Assembly: GCF_016545825.1 (NCBI RefSeq)
Contig: NC_052612.1
Location: 4,588,001 to 4,652,000, forward strand
DNA length: 64,000 nucleotides
Direction of reading: 5' to 3'
Origin: Eucalyptus grandis
Taxonomy: Eukaryota; Streptophyta; Magnoliopsida; Myrtales; Myrtaceae
Both the position numbers and the translations under genes were made by a program. Below are positions 22,885 to 35,317 of the stretch, in pieces (position 1 is the stretch's first letter; every line of letters starts with the position of its first letter). Under the pieces are notes generated by a model, which did no database searches, had not been told where the DNA came from, and saw only the letters and a list, made by a program, of their open reading frames with translations.

Positions 22885-25800
22885 AAGGCATGGATCATTG
22901 ATTCAGGTGCTAGCGATCACATCATTTGTGATAAGGGATTTTTTACAAGTTTGAATGAGGGATTAATTTTTCCTGTCACCGTGCAATTACCCAATGGGAA
23001 TGTCACACATGTGAATGTGACGGGAACAGTTAAGCTTAGTCCTCAAATTACACTTGAGAATGTTCTTTATGTGCCGAAATTTTAGTTTAATCTTATTTCT
23101 GTCTCAAGAGTATGCAAGGAGAACTCATGCCGGGTATTCTTTGATGCTGACATCTGCTTCTTTCAGGCCCTTTCGACTGGCAAACTGATGGGCTTGGGTA
23201 GTCTTTGAAGGCCTTTATTTCTGGACACATTTTCCAAGTAATTTCAGTTTTTCTAGTGCATCTTTCAATAAAACATCATTGTGTAATTTGACTACGAATG
23301 AAAAGAATTTTATTATGCACTCAAGAATGGGCCATAGTACTTTCTTTCCTTATACACAATGCTCCATATGCCCCCTTGCCAAACAGTCACGTAATCCATT
23401 TCCTTTAGGGAATACTCGTACCAATGAAATTTTATCATTAATTCATGTGGATATCTGGGGGCCTTACCATACAGCGAATCATGAAGGGTCTCGCTATTTT
23501 CTCACCATAGTAGATGATTGCTTTCGTGCAACATGGATTTTCTTAATGCAGTCTAAAGGCCAGGCTTATTCTCATTTGAAGACATTTATTACTCTTTCAA
23601 AAAATCAATTCGGGAAGTCTATTAAAAGGATCCGCACTGATAATGGAAGGGAATTCTTCAGCCATGATTGCACCTCATTATTTTCATCTCATGGAATTCA
23701 ACATGAAAGTTCTTGTATATACACCCCACAATAGAATGTGGTAGTTGAGCGCAAACATAGGCACCTTCTGGAAGTTGCTAGAGCCCTGAAGTTTCAAGCG
23801 GCAATTCCAGATGAATATTAGGGAGAATGTGTTATCACATCAACTTATCTTATCAACCGGATGCCTACTCGGGTATTGAATGGGAAGACACCTTTTGAAG
23901 TATTATTTGGCAAGGCACCGGAGCGGACACATCTCAGAGTCTTCGGGTGTCTATGTTATGCAGCTATAATGGGCCCTCGAGATAAACTGGATCCTCGTGC
24001 ACGTCGCTGCATATTCATGGGATATCCTAACCTTCAGAAAGGATATAGAGTCATGGAGCTATCTACAAAGGAATTCTTTGTGAGTAGAGATGTTTTATTT
24101 CATGAAAATGTCTTTCCTTTCAATGAAAAAACACTCTCACATGAAGAATCTGCTACAGTAAGCATTCCCCGTCGTCCTGTGACAGATGATCCAGATCTTA
24201 ATTATATACCATTATCGGTATCTACTCATAATCATTATGGCCAGATAACTCCTTCAGTAGCAGATCTGATTTCTAATGAAGATCAGGTTCCAGAAAATGT
24301 GCCAGGGAATTCACTTGCAGATTTTTCTGCTGATGAAGAAATGGAAGAAACCCTTCCTACTCCAGCTAGGGAAACATCTTCACCTCCAAGAGTAGATCCT
24401 CCACGACGTTTTGGTCGAGCTACGCGACCTCCTACTTGGACCAAAGATTATGTTTGCTCCACTCTCAACTCACTAGGTATCAAATATCCAGTCTCATCCT
24501 ACGTTTCCTTCCATAATTTGTCATCAAAACATAGATGTTGCATCAGTAGATTATCAGAGGATAAGGAACCTACCAGCTATAATGAAGCATCTACTGATCC
24601 AAGATGGCAGAAGGCCATGGAAGTAGAATTACAGGCCTTGATTGACAATAAGACCTCGGATCTTGTCCCATTGCCGCCAAATTGTAAACCAATTGGCTGT
24701 AAATGGGTGTATAAGATCAAATATCGAGCTGATGGCTCTGTTGAAAGATTCAAGGCACGCTTAGTTGCCAAAGGCTTCACACAGTGGGAATGGTTCAATT
24801 ATCACGAAACTTTCTCCCCAGTTGCCAAAGACGTCACCGTACGTTCATTCTTGACAGTGGCAGCTATTCGTAATTGGTCCTTACACCAGATGGACGTCCA
24901 CAACGCCTTTCTTCATGGAGATTTAGATGAAGAGATTTATATGGACGTTCCTCAGGGATTACAAAGACAGGGGGAGAAGAAAGTGTGTCACCTCCGAAAA
25001 TCCCTTTATGGGTTGAAACAAGCTTCCAGGCAATGGTATGACAAATTCACAAGTGCCCTCACAACAGCAGGCTTCCAACAATCCTGACATGATTATGCCT
25101 TATTCATGCGGACTAAAGGTATGACATCCATCTATTTGATGATATATGTTGATGATATTCTGATTATGGGAAACGATGAGACTGCCATAGGAGACTTTAA
25201 GAAGTATTTGCATGCAATTTTTCACATTAAAGACTTAGGAGCACCTAAGTACTTCCTTGGTATTGAAATTGCCCGTTCTGAACAAGGGATTTCGCTTAGT
25301 CAGCGAAAATTCATATTGGAGATTATTTCATAAACAGGATTGTCAGGTTGCAAGCCGACTATTATTCCAATTGAACAAAACACTAAATTGACAACCGCAA
25401 ATTATGATAAGGGAATTTCTCAAGAAGATGACTCTATTTTGGAAGATCCTTCAAGCTATCAAAGACTTGTTGGAAAGCTCATATATCTGTCAATGACTAG
25501 GCCTAACATCTCTTATGCAGCGCAGACTCTTAGTCAGTTCATGCACAGTCCGAAACAATCGCATCTTAATGCTACATTTAAAGTTGTGAAATATCTGAAG
25601 AAATGTCCAGGTCTTGGAATATTCTTATCCAGAAAATGCAACATGGAGATGGCAGCATATTGTGATGCAGATTATGCAACTTGTCCCATGAGTCGAAGAT
25701 CTGTCACTAGATATTGCATCAAGTTAGGAGATTCTTTACTCTCTTGGAAGACTAAAAAACAGCCCACTGTTTCTTTATCTTCAGCTGAAGCAGAATATCG

Positions 25801-26129
25801 AGCCATGGCCAAAACCACTTGTCAGATAGTATGGATTCGGGGTCTTCTTAAGGATCTTGGAATAAAGGTGCAAGGGGCAACAAAGCTATTTTGTGACAAT
25901 GATGCAGCCTTGAAACTTGTAGCAAACCCTATAGTGCATGAAAGAACCAAGCATATAGAGGTAGACTGCCACTTTACATGAGACAAGATCTTAGAAGGAG
26001 TCATTGAAACGAGAGGAATTGGAACAACAGAACAACCTGCAGATATCTTCACCAAACCTTTGTGTCAAAGGCAGCATGCATATCTTCTAAACAAGCTAGG
26101 TGTCTTAGACATATACAAGCCACCAGCTT
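22885..26129 (+). pseudogene. copia pol: protease, integrase, RT, RNase H; several stops
   Basis: Protease DSGASDHI (about 22903). Integrase from about 23279: a partial zinc finger (MHSRMGHS, CSICPLAKQ), core VDIWGPY, VDDCFRATWIF and RTDNGREFF, a TAG in the PQ-NVVVERKHR motif at 23732, and another stop near 23819. [42 protein letters not shown], a stop at 25085, then YVDDILIMG (25148). RNase H: AYCDADYATCPMSRRS, KTKKQPTVSLSSAEAEYRAM. Order PR-IN-RT-RH is the copia order. The reading frame is broken at least five times. Confidence 0.9.
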
Positions 26130-26138
26130 GAGGGGGAG
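26130..26138 (+). other. polypurine tract of the copia element
   Basis: GAGGGGGAG directly before the 3' LTR. Confidence 0.85.
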
Positions 26139-26393
26139 TGTTGGAAGATACGCATCTTTACAAGATGTTGGATTGATTCTAATCTGATTTGTACAGATCA
26201 ATTAAGATTAGATCTAGATTAGATTGATTTTTAGGATCATTCATTTCCTTGTTCATTCTCATTCTTGTATTATAACTACTGAAGATGTACATTGATTCTA
26301 TTCATTGAAGAATACAGAATACACAAAAATATTCTCTCCAAATCTCGAGTTCTTCAATCTCTCCACTTTCTTTGTTTTCTTCACCTTCTTACA
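26139..26393 (+). repeat. copia 3' LTR (255 bp)
   Basis: TGTTGGAAG to CTTCTTACA, followed by the target repeat CACAT. Confidence 0.92.
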
Positions 26394-26398
26394 CACAT

Positions 26399-27195
26399 CT
26401 GCTTGTTTATTTCATGTAAATTTGATAATTTGAAAAAAGATTTTCCTAACTTTAATTGCATATATCGCTAGGAAAATAGTTCAACTGAAAATACATTCAA
26501 TATCAACAAAATCCTTTAGGCATAGTTGGATGATAAAATATTTTTTATTCACTTATTTTATTTTGAAATAGGAACAGGGAAAGTTCACCAAAAAAAAAAT
26601 TCAAATTGCTGGTTTTCCGCAGCCATCCCTAATCGCCAAATCTCTCTCCGCATATTAACCACTGAATTTTAATATGCTAATGCATTTTCCTGTCAAATGA
26701 ATTATTTAATATGTAAATTCATCTAACTTAGAAAATCAATCCTCGCTCTTTTTGCGTAACATTTGCTATTTTTTTGGTTTTAAAATACTGTGTCATGACA
26801 CCTACGTTTTAGTGAAGAGACCAAGCGGCATAGAGCAGAAAGAAAGGTTCAATCTTCCAAATTACATCTTTCCTTTTTATTTTCACACAAGATAAGTGGA
26901 AGGTTTCATTCTAAGCAACTTGTCAAATAATGACAGTCAGTTCACTCAGAATGGACATCCTTATTGCAAGAAGCACACAGTCACTTCAACATGTTTCCAG
27001 AAAACCAAATCAGATGATCGAGTTGTGGTAACGAGCAAGGACCTAGGAATTTCTAAATCCACCCTTGGCAACCAACATTTTGATTCCACTCATCTGAGCT
27101 AATCATCTGACTCTGTGACCATCGAACAAAGCCTTCACTGGTTTACAATGAACTTCACCCAATTCATTCGACCAATTACCTGGCGCCATCTCAAG
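26399..27195. other. 3' flank of the URH2-like gene
   Basis: AT-rich. May hold the 3' UTR of the minus-strand nucleosidase gene; no separate gene recognised. Confidence 0.45.
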
Positions 27196-27304
27196 TCAGG
27201 ACTCCATGAGCTGATCCAGGACTAGTTTCACAACAGAGGGAGCGTCGATAGTCACTGCCACCTTCACTGTCGGTTTGTCGCACCATTCCGTGTGTTCACT
27301 GAAC
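27196..27304 (-). CDS. URH2: URH2-like exon 9 and stop
   Basis: AAAAG|GTTCAG, then RFSEHTEWCDKPTVKVAVTI and DAPSVVKLVLDQLMES, TGA at 27198-27196. Ends exactly like other plant family members (LMES). Confidence 0.86.
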
Positions 27305-27850
27305 CTTTTCGACAAAGTCGGTATAGCTGGGTGGTTAGAACAAGCATACTCAAGTGAGGGAACTTCTAGAAGCATAACATATGAGAAGGGCGATCCAACC
27401 TCCTACAGTTTAAATTAGAAACCCTACCTATCCTTGATACTTCTATTCTTTATTATTCAGCAACGACAGAAGAGGAAAATATATATGTATTCTGTCCCTT
27501 GAAGGGTACTGGAGACACAAATCTGGTTAGTCAATAATATGGGCAATAAGAAGCATAAGGCTAAGACAGGAACCAGAACACTACCAAATTCGACAAATGG
27601 TGATGCTGTTTCCGTTGGTTGCATCCTTTTCAAAATCGAAACTTCTAGGAATTACCTATTTAAGCAGATTTCAAATCCAGCACTGTGCCCTTCACAATAT
27701 ATTAACTAGATCCTGGACTAATATCAGACAACCTTGCCTCATGACATGATGCCCACCATCAGCAGTCGGCACTCGTAAAATATTATGTTGAATTAGTATA
27801 ACAAGCGATCTGAAAGGGCCCCAATAATTGAGTTGCGGCATTCTACCTAC

Positions 27851-27986
27851 CTTTTCTGTCCATTATATAGTATAGTGAGCCCTCTTGTTATACCAGTTGT
27901 TTGCACTCTAACCACACCTTCAGTGGAAGTTACAAGTGAAAGGTTAATAGCTGCAAGTATTGCTGTTGGAACGTGGAGGTAAACTC
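27851..27986 (-). CDS. URH2: URH2-like exon 8
   Basis: TGCAG|GAGTTT to AAAAG|GTAGGT: VYLHVPTAILAAINLSLVTS, EGVVRVQTTGITRGLTILYN, GQKR. The HDP motif, whose Asp binds calcium, reads HVP (GTT for an expected GAT or GAC). Confidence 0.86.
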
Positions 27987-28076
27987 CTGCACAAAGATGA
28001 CATGTAAGTGTTAAAAATAAATGATGAGAAGACAATAAAAACCATGTCCTGAATCAAGATGTTGCAGTAAGCATAC

Positions 28077-28178
28077 ATCTGGTGAAGTATGCTTCACGAT
28101 GATAGGAAAAGTACACTTCCAAGATTCTGGAGAGGTACTGAGCAAATCTTCCATTTGATTGAACTAACTTATTTCTAT
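28077..28178 (-). CDS. URH2: URH2-like exon 7
   Basis: GCAG|ATAGAA to AGAT|GTATGC: DRNKLVQSNGRFAQYLSRIL then EVYFSYHREAYFTR. Two residues seem missing at the start compared with the family. The last base T plus GA of exon 8 makes a TGA codon where the family has Gly. Confidence 0.75.
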
Positions 28179-28273
28179 CTGCATGCGTAGTGTCTCAAAA
28201 CAGTTCAGATAAAAAAACCTGGTTATCCAAATCTTATTATGATGATGATCATCATCATTGTTATTATTAATAA

Positions 28274-28790
28274 GGGTTAATACCCTGAAAAACCCCAAAC
28301 TATTACATATGTGATAAATTTACCATAAACTATTTTTTTACCACCAAAAACCTCAAATCGGTATACCTTTGACAAATTTACCCCAAACTGGTATGCTTGG
28401 GACAAATTTACCCTCGATTAGTTTCCGTTAAATTTTACCGTCAAATTATTAAGTTAAATGACACGTGATAGTTGACTGGTATACTAATTTGGGATTTTAC
28501 ACTCCGTTTGTCACAATTTACAATTTTTGTGATTTTTTTGTTGTATTAATCCAATTTAGCGAATGGTATATTTGTTACAAATTTACCAGTTTGGGATTTT
28601 TTGTGGTCGAATAAATTAGCTTTGGGGTAAATTTGTCATAAATGTACCAGTTTAGGATTTTTTTTTTTTTATTGTCAGTCAGAGTAAATTTGTCACAGGT
28701 GTACTAGTTTTGGGTTTCATGGTCAAAAAAATAGTTTTGGGTAAATTTGTCACAAGTTTACCAGTTTGGGGTTTTTCAGGGTATTAACCA
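28274..28790. mobile_element. TIR element (MITE-like) in intron 6 of the URH2-like gene
   Basis: Left GGGTTAATACCCTGAAAAAC and right, inverted, GGTTAATACCCTGAAAAACC form a long TIR continuing through CCCCAAACT and GACAAATTTACC. Flanks share TAATAA, which is low in complexity. No coding capacity. Confidence 0.75.
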
Positions 28791-29239
28791 TAATAAATAT
28801 GTAATTGACAATCCAAGGATTATTACACAATTTAAATCTTTTATTAAATGGATTAAGTTTATGGTTGTTGACTGGCCTGACTTTTGGTGTCACTACTGTT
28901 TAGGCAGAAAATACTTCAAACAGTAAGAAACTGAATATTTGAAATTTGTTGTACTTAATCAATGAAAATGTTGCTTCATAATCCATACAGCAAAACTATG
29001 CTGGAAAACAGTTCCGACCATTAAGTAAAATTTAACCTTTGGTTAAATCATCAGAAGAAAACCTAACAGCATAGGTTTCTCCAGAAGCAGCAGATACGAT
29101 GCTTCACTTATAACTAGAATGATTAGAGAATCACTAAAAAATCACTCGCATTATCTATGCATGCTCTATGCTAAATCTCTCTTTTAAGTCCATCAAAACA
29201 AGAACACTTTTAGCAAATTTTAACACTAGCTGACTTTAC

Positions 29240-29336
29240 CTGTTAAAACAACTTGATGGATTACATTTATTCCTCCAGCCAGAACATCAGCTCCACTGGT
29301 AAATACAATGTCTGCAGCATCTGGGTTGCCAAAAAT
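29240..29336 (-). CDS. URH2: URH2-like exon 6
   Basis: CCAG|ATTTTT to ACAG|GTAAAG: IFGNPDAADIVFTSGADVLA then GGINVIHQVVLT. Confidence 0.88.
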
Positions 29337-29677
29337 CTGGTCAGCAGTCAAAGATGTACAAGAATGAGAAGGAGAATTAATGCTCTGGACCTGAGCCATT
29401 CAGATAACTTCAGGTTTGAATGGTCAGTCTCTCCACCCCGAAACAATAAAACAGACATTTAGAAGTTATTTCAGATAGAACCAGGTATGTCCAACCCAAC
29501 AGACATCATCAATATGGTGGGACAATTGGCAAAGAACATTAGGCCATGCAGACTTCTTAGCCATGGTAAATTAGAGAAAAAGAACCTTCAGGAAAACTTC
29601 CGGCAGCTGCTCAGGTTTTACATTCCAAATTTTAGATATTCGTCTCTTGCGAGAAAAAGAAGAAATTTACAACTTAC

Positions 29678-29782
29678 ATTGGCTTCAGCTGCTGGATTCA
29701 CGTTGCCATTCACAGAAAAAGCTCCCCCAAGAAGCACGATCTGCCCAATATTTTTGGAAAAGGTTGGATCTTGTTGAAGAGC
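29678..29782 (-). CDS. URH2: URH2-like exon 5
   Basis: 105 nt between TAG| and |GTAAGT: ALQQDPTFSKNIGQIVLLGG then AFSVNGNVNPAAEAN, with the two Asn that bind the substrate in this family. Confidence 0.88.
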
Positions 29783-29907
29783 CTAGATTGTACATCCATT
29801 TGACAACATATGCATAAGCCATTACCAAACAAGTATGCTACATTTTACTACCAAATGAAACAAGTACGACGAAAGATCCAAACAAGAAGGCTGACCAGTG
29901 CAATATT

Positions 29908-32837
29908 TGTGACATCCAGATTTTCGGGTTCTAATTTCGACTGGATAAATAGGGCCGTTGTTGTTCAGTTGAAGCCAGGGATTGTGAAATTGGGATGCAA
30001 GTGGGCTATATTGGTAGAGAAAAATACCAATTGGAATGACGAGGTGTTGAATGAAATTATGAGAGTCAATTTAAATTGAATCAAGAGGGATTAAGGTCCA
30101 ATTGGGAAGAAAAATTAGCAAAATTCGTATGCCACCTCTACCCCATATTTTGGCCTACCTAAATGCTTCTAGAAGGGGCAAATTTGTCTTTGAATTGTGA
30201 GTGGATGACAGCCCATGGTGGCCCACGTGCGGATGACATAAGAGAGAGAGAGAGAGAGTGAGAGAGGAAAAGGGAAACCGGTTCCCCATTTCTTCCTCGT
30301 CGCCGCCTCTCTCCCCCGCATCTCCATCTTCTTCCCTTTCTTTGGGGTTTCTTCTTCAGCAACAACCGAAGAAGCCGAAGCAGTAGTAGCAACTTCGCCT
30401 GTCGCCGCCTCTCGCTGTCATCGTCGCACGCCCGCAAGCACCGGAGCTACTCGCGAACCCGAGCCCGTCGCCGTGCTGCCGTCCGCGCATCTCCGCCCCC
30501 TCTCCTCCTCCGGTTCGAACGAAACGGAAGCGAAACGAAGCGCAACCATCGTCGGTTGAAGGAGCTGCAGCCACGCCGGAGCTGTCGGACGCCGCCCGCT
30601 CGACCGCACGCGCCGCTCCGCCGTTCGCCTCGTCTGTCGAGCTACCACCTCTGGCCCAGCCTCTGTTTCGCCTCACGGTTGGTCTCGTTCGGCCACCTCG
30701 GGCCGCCGCCCGACCTCCTTCGGCCACCATCCGGCCTCACCGAGTCCTCTCGCCCTCCACCGGCCTTGTCTAGCTCGAATTAGCCCGGATCCGCCCTTCC
30801 AGCAGCGATCAGAGAGTGCAGAAATGGGTATGACAAAGGGGGTTTGGCCGTTTGGCCGCCTTCCCGAGCCCGATGCTCGGCCCGCTTTGAGGAAAGTCGA
30901 TCCTCGCGTCGAGCCCGTCGTTTTGAGTGAGTTTTACTTACTAATGCCTTCTTAGTGCGCTAATTATACTTAAAGGTTGACTAGTGTTAATTAAGTGTAA
31001 TTAGGTTGTTAGATTAGAATTGATTAGTGATTATTAGTTAATTGCTTTGTATATTAGTGATGTAAGTAGTGTAATTAGATAGAGAATTGCATGTAGTATT
31101 TATTGGATGCTTCTTGGGATTTTTCCCGTCCCTTATCGGGTGTTAATTAAGCGATTCGGGCCTAGGTGGTATTTTTAGGAATTAAATATTAATTTTCGAA
31201 ATTAATTATTTAATTATTTATTTCGTAAATTCAACTGGGATGGCCAAGTGACCGGGATTTTATGCGACGACCGTGATGAAGTCCGTTTATTTAATTGGGC
31301 TTTATTTTGAGTTAAATTGAATTTTTAATATTTATTAATTAATTATTTTTCGGAAATTAAGATGGAGATGGCCGACGACCGAAATCTCGTGCCGATTCTC
31401 GTGGCACAGTTCGTTTATTTATTTGAGCTCTACATTGCATGGAATTAAATAAATTGTGATGTTTTAGGGATTTACCCTAATTTGATTTGGAATTTATTGA
31501 GATTAAATGATTGATTGGTAGATGGCCGGTCGTTAGAATTTCGCGCCGATCGTGATGCGGTCGGTTTGTGTTAATTGTATGTTTAAATTGAGAAATTGAC
31601 TAATTGATGATTATGGTTAATAATTCCAAAAGTGTGGAATTGAGTGATATTGATAAAGTTGTGGTATTTAACTTGAAAATACCCGGTGTTGGCTTTTAGC
31701 ACCGTAATTGGTTTGTATGACCAGTTTGAATTGATTGGATTGATTGATTGATTGAATTGAGATATGAGTTGGTTTATTATTGAATGATAAGCTTTGGCGA
31801 GCATTGGTTTATATATATGTATCAGCTTGGGCGAGCAATTATGATATACATATATATGCGGCAGCTTCTGGTGAGCTATAGTATACTATATTGACTATTG
31901 CGGCAGCTTCTGGTGAGCTAAGATCGTTTTATCAGCTTGTGCGAGCACGATCTATATATATATATCAGCTTGTGAGAGCAATGATCGTTTATCAGCTTGT
32001 GAGAGCAACGATCCATATATCGGCCAGTGCGAGCTATCATCTATGTATATATCAGCTGGCGAGCTACCATCTATATCAGCTTGTGAGAGCATTGCATCCA
32101 TTTCAGCTTGTGCGAGCCGTAATTGTATTGATGGATGAATAGATGGTATGGTTTAATAGATGATATAAATTGATAGATGTGTGGATCGTATGATATCAAT
32201 TGATTGACTGAATGGAAATGACCGTGAGTGGTCTTGTTGGCATATAATCGACTAAGTCGATTAGATCGATGCTTCGATCTATAATATGATTGCTTGGGTG
32301 CCTATTTGATACGTGCTAACATGCAGGTGGAATCTGAGGCCAAGGTAAGTCCTCTGTCTCATGTTGTGCATAGGCAGCCCTAAGGTGTATTAGTTTACTA
32401 ATCGGGTCTTAGGGGTAGAACTTGCCGAGACGTTGTCTCGGTGGTTATTGAATAACCATTTCAGGACCTGGATGAGGAGCCTAAGGAGCATGAATCGATG
32501 AGGAGATCCATGTTGAGGAACCGAAGAGGAGTACGTGAAGGAGAACCCGAAGATGATCCAGAGTAGGATCCTGATGACGATTGTTATAGAATCAATTGGA
32601 GTAGAAACCAATCGTTTTAGTATGGCTTGTATATGAGCATAAGGGTGTTGGTTTTCAGGTTCAATTTCCTAGTCCTACTTGTATATCCCATTGCTTTATT
32701 GTCTGGGGATTTTATAATTGCTTCCGCATGTGCTATTATAAATGAAAGGGTCGACGATACATAGTCCTGGGATATCGCTTTTTAAAATCGACCAAAAAGT
32801 AAGGGATGTGTGCGTGCCTGAGGGTCGGGGAGTGACA
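29908..32837 (+). mobile_element. solo Ty3 LTR inserted in exon 4 of the URH2-like gene
   Basis: 2930 bp, TGTGACATCCAGATTTTC to GAGTGACA, flanked by ATATT at 29903-29907 and 32838-32842. No internal region, PBS or PPT, so it is a solo LTR from LTR-LTR recombination. It contains a GA microsatellite (30240), a GC-rich block (30290-30780), a palindrome-like GTGAGTTTTACTTAC (30927), a tandem array (31821-32117) and a donor-like AAG|GTAAGT (32345). Related in sequence to the copy at 46624 and, more distantly, to the Ty3 LTR at 5863. Confidence 0.92.
31821..32117 (+). repeat. tandem array in the solo LTR
   Basis: About ten degenerate units of TATCAGCTTGTGCGAGCA separated by short AT/ATCT spacers. 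Confidence 0.8.
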
Positions 32838-33442
32838 ATATTTGTGATCGGGCCCAGTGCAACCCCAGTAATTTCCCTGGGATAGAGATTTGCTTGCTCG
32901 ATGAGAAAAGTGGCTGCTGACTGTTCAATTGGTTTCCCTTTTGGTAGTGGGGAGTTTCGATTGCCATGTTCATCAGCGCCATGGACAAAATCCGCAATTC
33001 GAAGCTTTGTACATTTCTTTAGGAGAAACAATGATAAAATCATAACTGATGATGTTTCTTTAGAATAAAAAATTGGCTTTTTAATCGTTTAGAAGAGTGC
33101 ACGAGAATCAGCTCACAGTCAAAACGCCATCACAATTTACCAAACCCAAGTATGAGATCTACAAAGTTATGGTTCAAGAACATCACAAATATGATGTAAA
33201 GCATCCAAGAGTTCCCAGTGATTATTATTATTAAGAACCAAGAGGTAACCTTGTGGGGTTTTCTTGCTTTATGAAATAAACTTGCTATGGTGACAACAAG
33301 AGAGTCCTTGCAGCAGTGACCAACAACAAATGAGCGCTGCCCACACTAAAAAATAAAACGAGAGGACCGGCAAACATCTCCTATCCTTGGAAACCCATTC
33401 CATATGTCGCATGCACGCATGTCACAGACCAAAGACACACAC

Positions 33443-35314
33443 CGTTGACGCCTAAATTATTATTTTTTAATTAGGTTATTTTTTTTATTTAAAAAAAGAT
33501 TTATTTTATTTTATTTTATTTTGTTTGTTTCAGAAAAAACGAAAAAACAGAAAAAAGCGGAAAAGTCCTCGCATGGACCCGTAAGGCCCATTTCCGCCTC
33601 GGCCCGGCCCCGCCAGGTTGTCTCTTTCCTTGCGCCTCTGCAGCACACGCGCAGGGGGCACGACGGAGGGGAAGGGAGTGGACGGACAGCGATGGCGCAC
33701 GTGAAGCAGGGGGTGGTTGGCGTCGGATGGGACGCTAGTTCAGCCGGCAAGGGTTGTGGCAGCCGCTGGTCGAGCTCTGTCGATCGGCTGCCCCTCGGCC
33801 TATAAATAGGCCTCCATTTCCATTGTCGAAAAACATGAACAAAGAGATCACGAAGAGAGAGAGAGGCCAGCCGAAGCTCGGGGTCCCCTCGAGACCCGGG
33901 AGCTCGAGTGCAGGGTTGGCCGTGGTGTGGTGAGCTCGAAGGGGTCCCCGAGAGATTTTGGGGAGCTCGAAGGGCGAACCCGAGGGAGAGAGAGGGTAAC
34001 CCGGCGCCGGATCTGGCCAAATCTGACTGTCCAGGATCCACCGTCGCCGTCGTTGTTCGCTACGGTCGTCGCCTTCGTCAGTCTATCCTTGCCCTTGTTG
34101 CCGTCGCTCGTCTTCGCCGTTGCCACCATCAATCGATCTAGCATTGTCGCCGTCGCCGCCCTTGTTCGAGGAAAGGTAAAAACCCATCGCCGTCGTACCT
34201 GCTGTCCATTGCAACCCCATTTCGTCGCCGTCGCCGTCGTCGTGGTCCCCATCGTCGTTGCTGTCACCGCCGTAGCCGTCGTCGCCGCCATAGCGCTTCG
34301 GTTACCTCCCCGATGCCACGGATTCGCAAACACTAGGGTTTGAGATTTTCCGGGTCATGAAGCGGATCCGGACCCAGAAAATCAGGTAGGGTTTGCGATC
34401 CGGGGCGGCTGGAGGACGGGTCGGGTAGGGTTTCGCCGTGGAGTGGGTCATCGGGCCGGGTTGGGTGTCCCCGAATGCCCGCCACGGCGTCGTTTTGTTT
34501 AATAATTTAAAAATAAAAATAAAAAGTCGGGCCCGACTGCATTTCAGCTGGCCCGAGTCGGTTCCATTTTGTTTCATTATTTTAATATAAAATAATATTC
34601 TAATAAATAAAAAAATAAATATTTTATTTAAAAAAAAAAAAAAATGTTTTATTTTCAAAAATATTTAAAAATGTTTCATTTTCCAAAAATTCGAGAAAAA
34701 TAAAAAATAATTTATTTTCCAAAAATATTGAAAAATATTAAAAAATATTTTATTTTCCGAAAAATAAAAAAATAAAAAATATTCCATATTTTCCGAAAAA
34801 ATGCCAAAAATCCAAAAAAAGCCAAAAATTCATGAAAAAGCCAAAAAATTCAAAGAAAGCCAAAAAAGACTTATATTTTTCCAAAAAAAATAACAAAAAT
34901 CCAAAAACAAATCCATTTTATGTCCAAAAATTAGAAAAAGACTCAAAAAATGTTTTTCCCCAAAAATGCATGGAAAATCCCTCGAACATCCAAAAACCTC
35001 GGGGTTTAAATAAGATTAGATACTGAAAGGGCATTAGTGATTAACTAGTGTAATCAAGTCCTCGATCCTAATTTCTCTAGTTGCGCAGAGCGAGTATTTC
35101 TCCCAATACTTTGCTTGGGTTTCTAATCGACCCACCCCAAACCGATTAGTGGCGACTCCATTTTAAAATTAATTTATAGGTTAAAAATTTAGACTATTAA
35201 AGTCGTGAATTGGTGGACTTGGGAGAGTCCGGGCATAACTAATTTCAGCCAAGCCATTAGCCTCCTTAGGCGCTCGTACCCGATCGCGGGCGTCGACAAA
35301 AAGAGGTCGCAACA
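33443..35314 (+). repeat. 5' LTR of the Ogre-like element (1872 bp)
   Basis: Contains a TATA box (33801), a GA/GC-rich transcribed-type block and an A-rich stretch (34560-34990) with repeated AAAAGCCAAAAA words. At 34020 it carries ATCTGACTGTCC intact, the empty site of the solo LTR found in the 3' LTR. Confidence 0.9.
33801..33807 (+). promoter_or_regulatory. TATA box of the 5' LTR
   Basis: CCTATAAATAGGCC; the 3' LTR has TATAAAA at the same position (46388-46394). Confidence 0.6.
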
Positions 35315-35317
35315 GCT

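Larger units (their letters stand above)
20191..26393 (+). mobile_element. Ty1/copia retrotransposon with extended terminal direct repeats
   Basis: The canonical parts are a 5' LTR 20668-20928 (TGTTGG to TTACA), PBS 20929-20940, gag, pol, PPT and 3' LTR 26139-26393. Upstream of the 5' LTR lie 477 bp that copy the end of RNase H and the PPT. The true terminal direct repeat is therefore about 738 bp (20191-20928) against 736 bp (25658-26393). The unit is bounded by CACAT at 20186-20190 and 26394-26398, a perfect 5-bp duplication abutting the start of the extended repeat. Divergence looks similar in the RNase H part (about 14 substitutions in 477 bp) and the LTR part (about 6 in 261 bp), so both probably arose together. 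The coding region is degenerate. Confidence 0.88.
29896..33016 (-). pseudogene. URH2: URH2-like exon 4, split by a solo LTR
   Basis: Acceptor CCTAAAG|AAATGT ends at 33017. 33016-32838 encodes KCTKLRIADFVHGADEHGN, then KGKPIEQSAATFLIEQANLY and VALGPITNI; the LTR 29908-32837 follows; the last 12 nt AATATTGCACTG (29907-29896) lie on the far side before the donor G|GTCAGC. The target duplication is ATATT on the plus strand. Confidence 0.85.

Noticed and set aside
29810..30079. ORF reading from the nucleosidase region into the LTR
   Set aside because: It is on the opposite strand to the gene and crosses the insertion border.
33511..34343. Overlapping GC-rich ORFs of up to 176 codons
   Set aside because: LTR sequence with GCC/GTC triplet runs; open in many frames and not kept in the 3' LTR copy.
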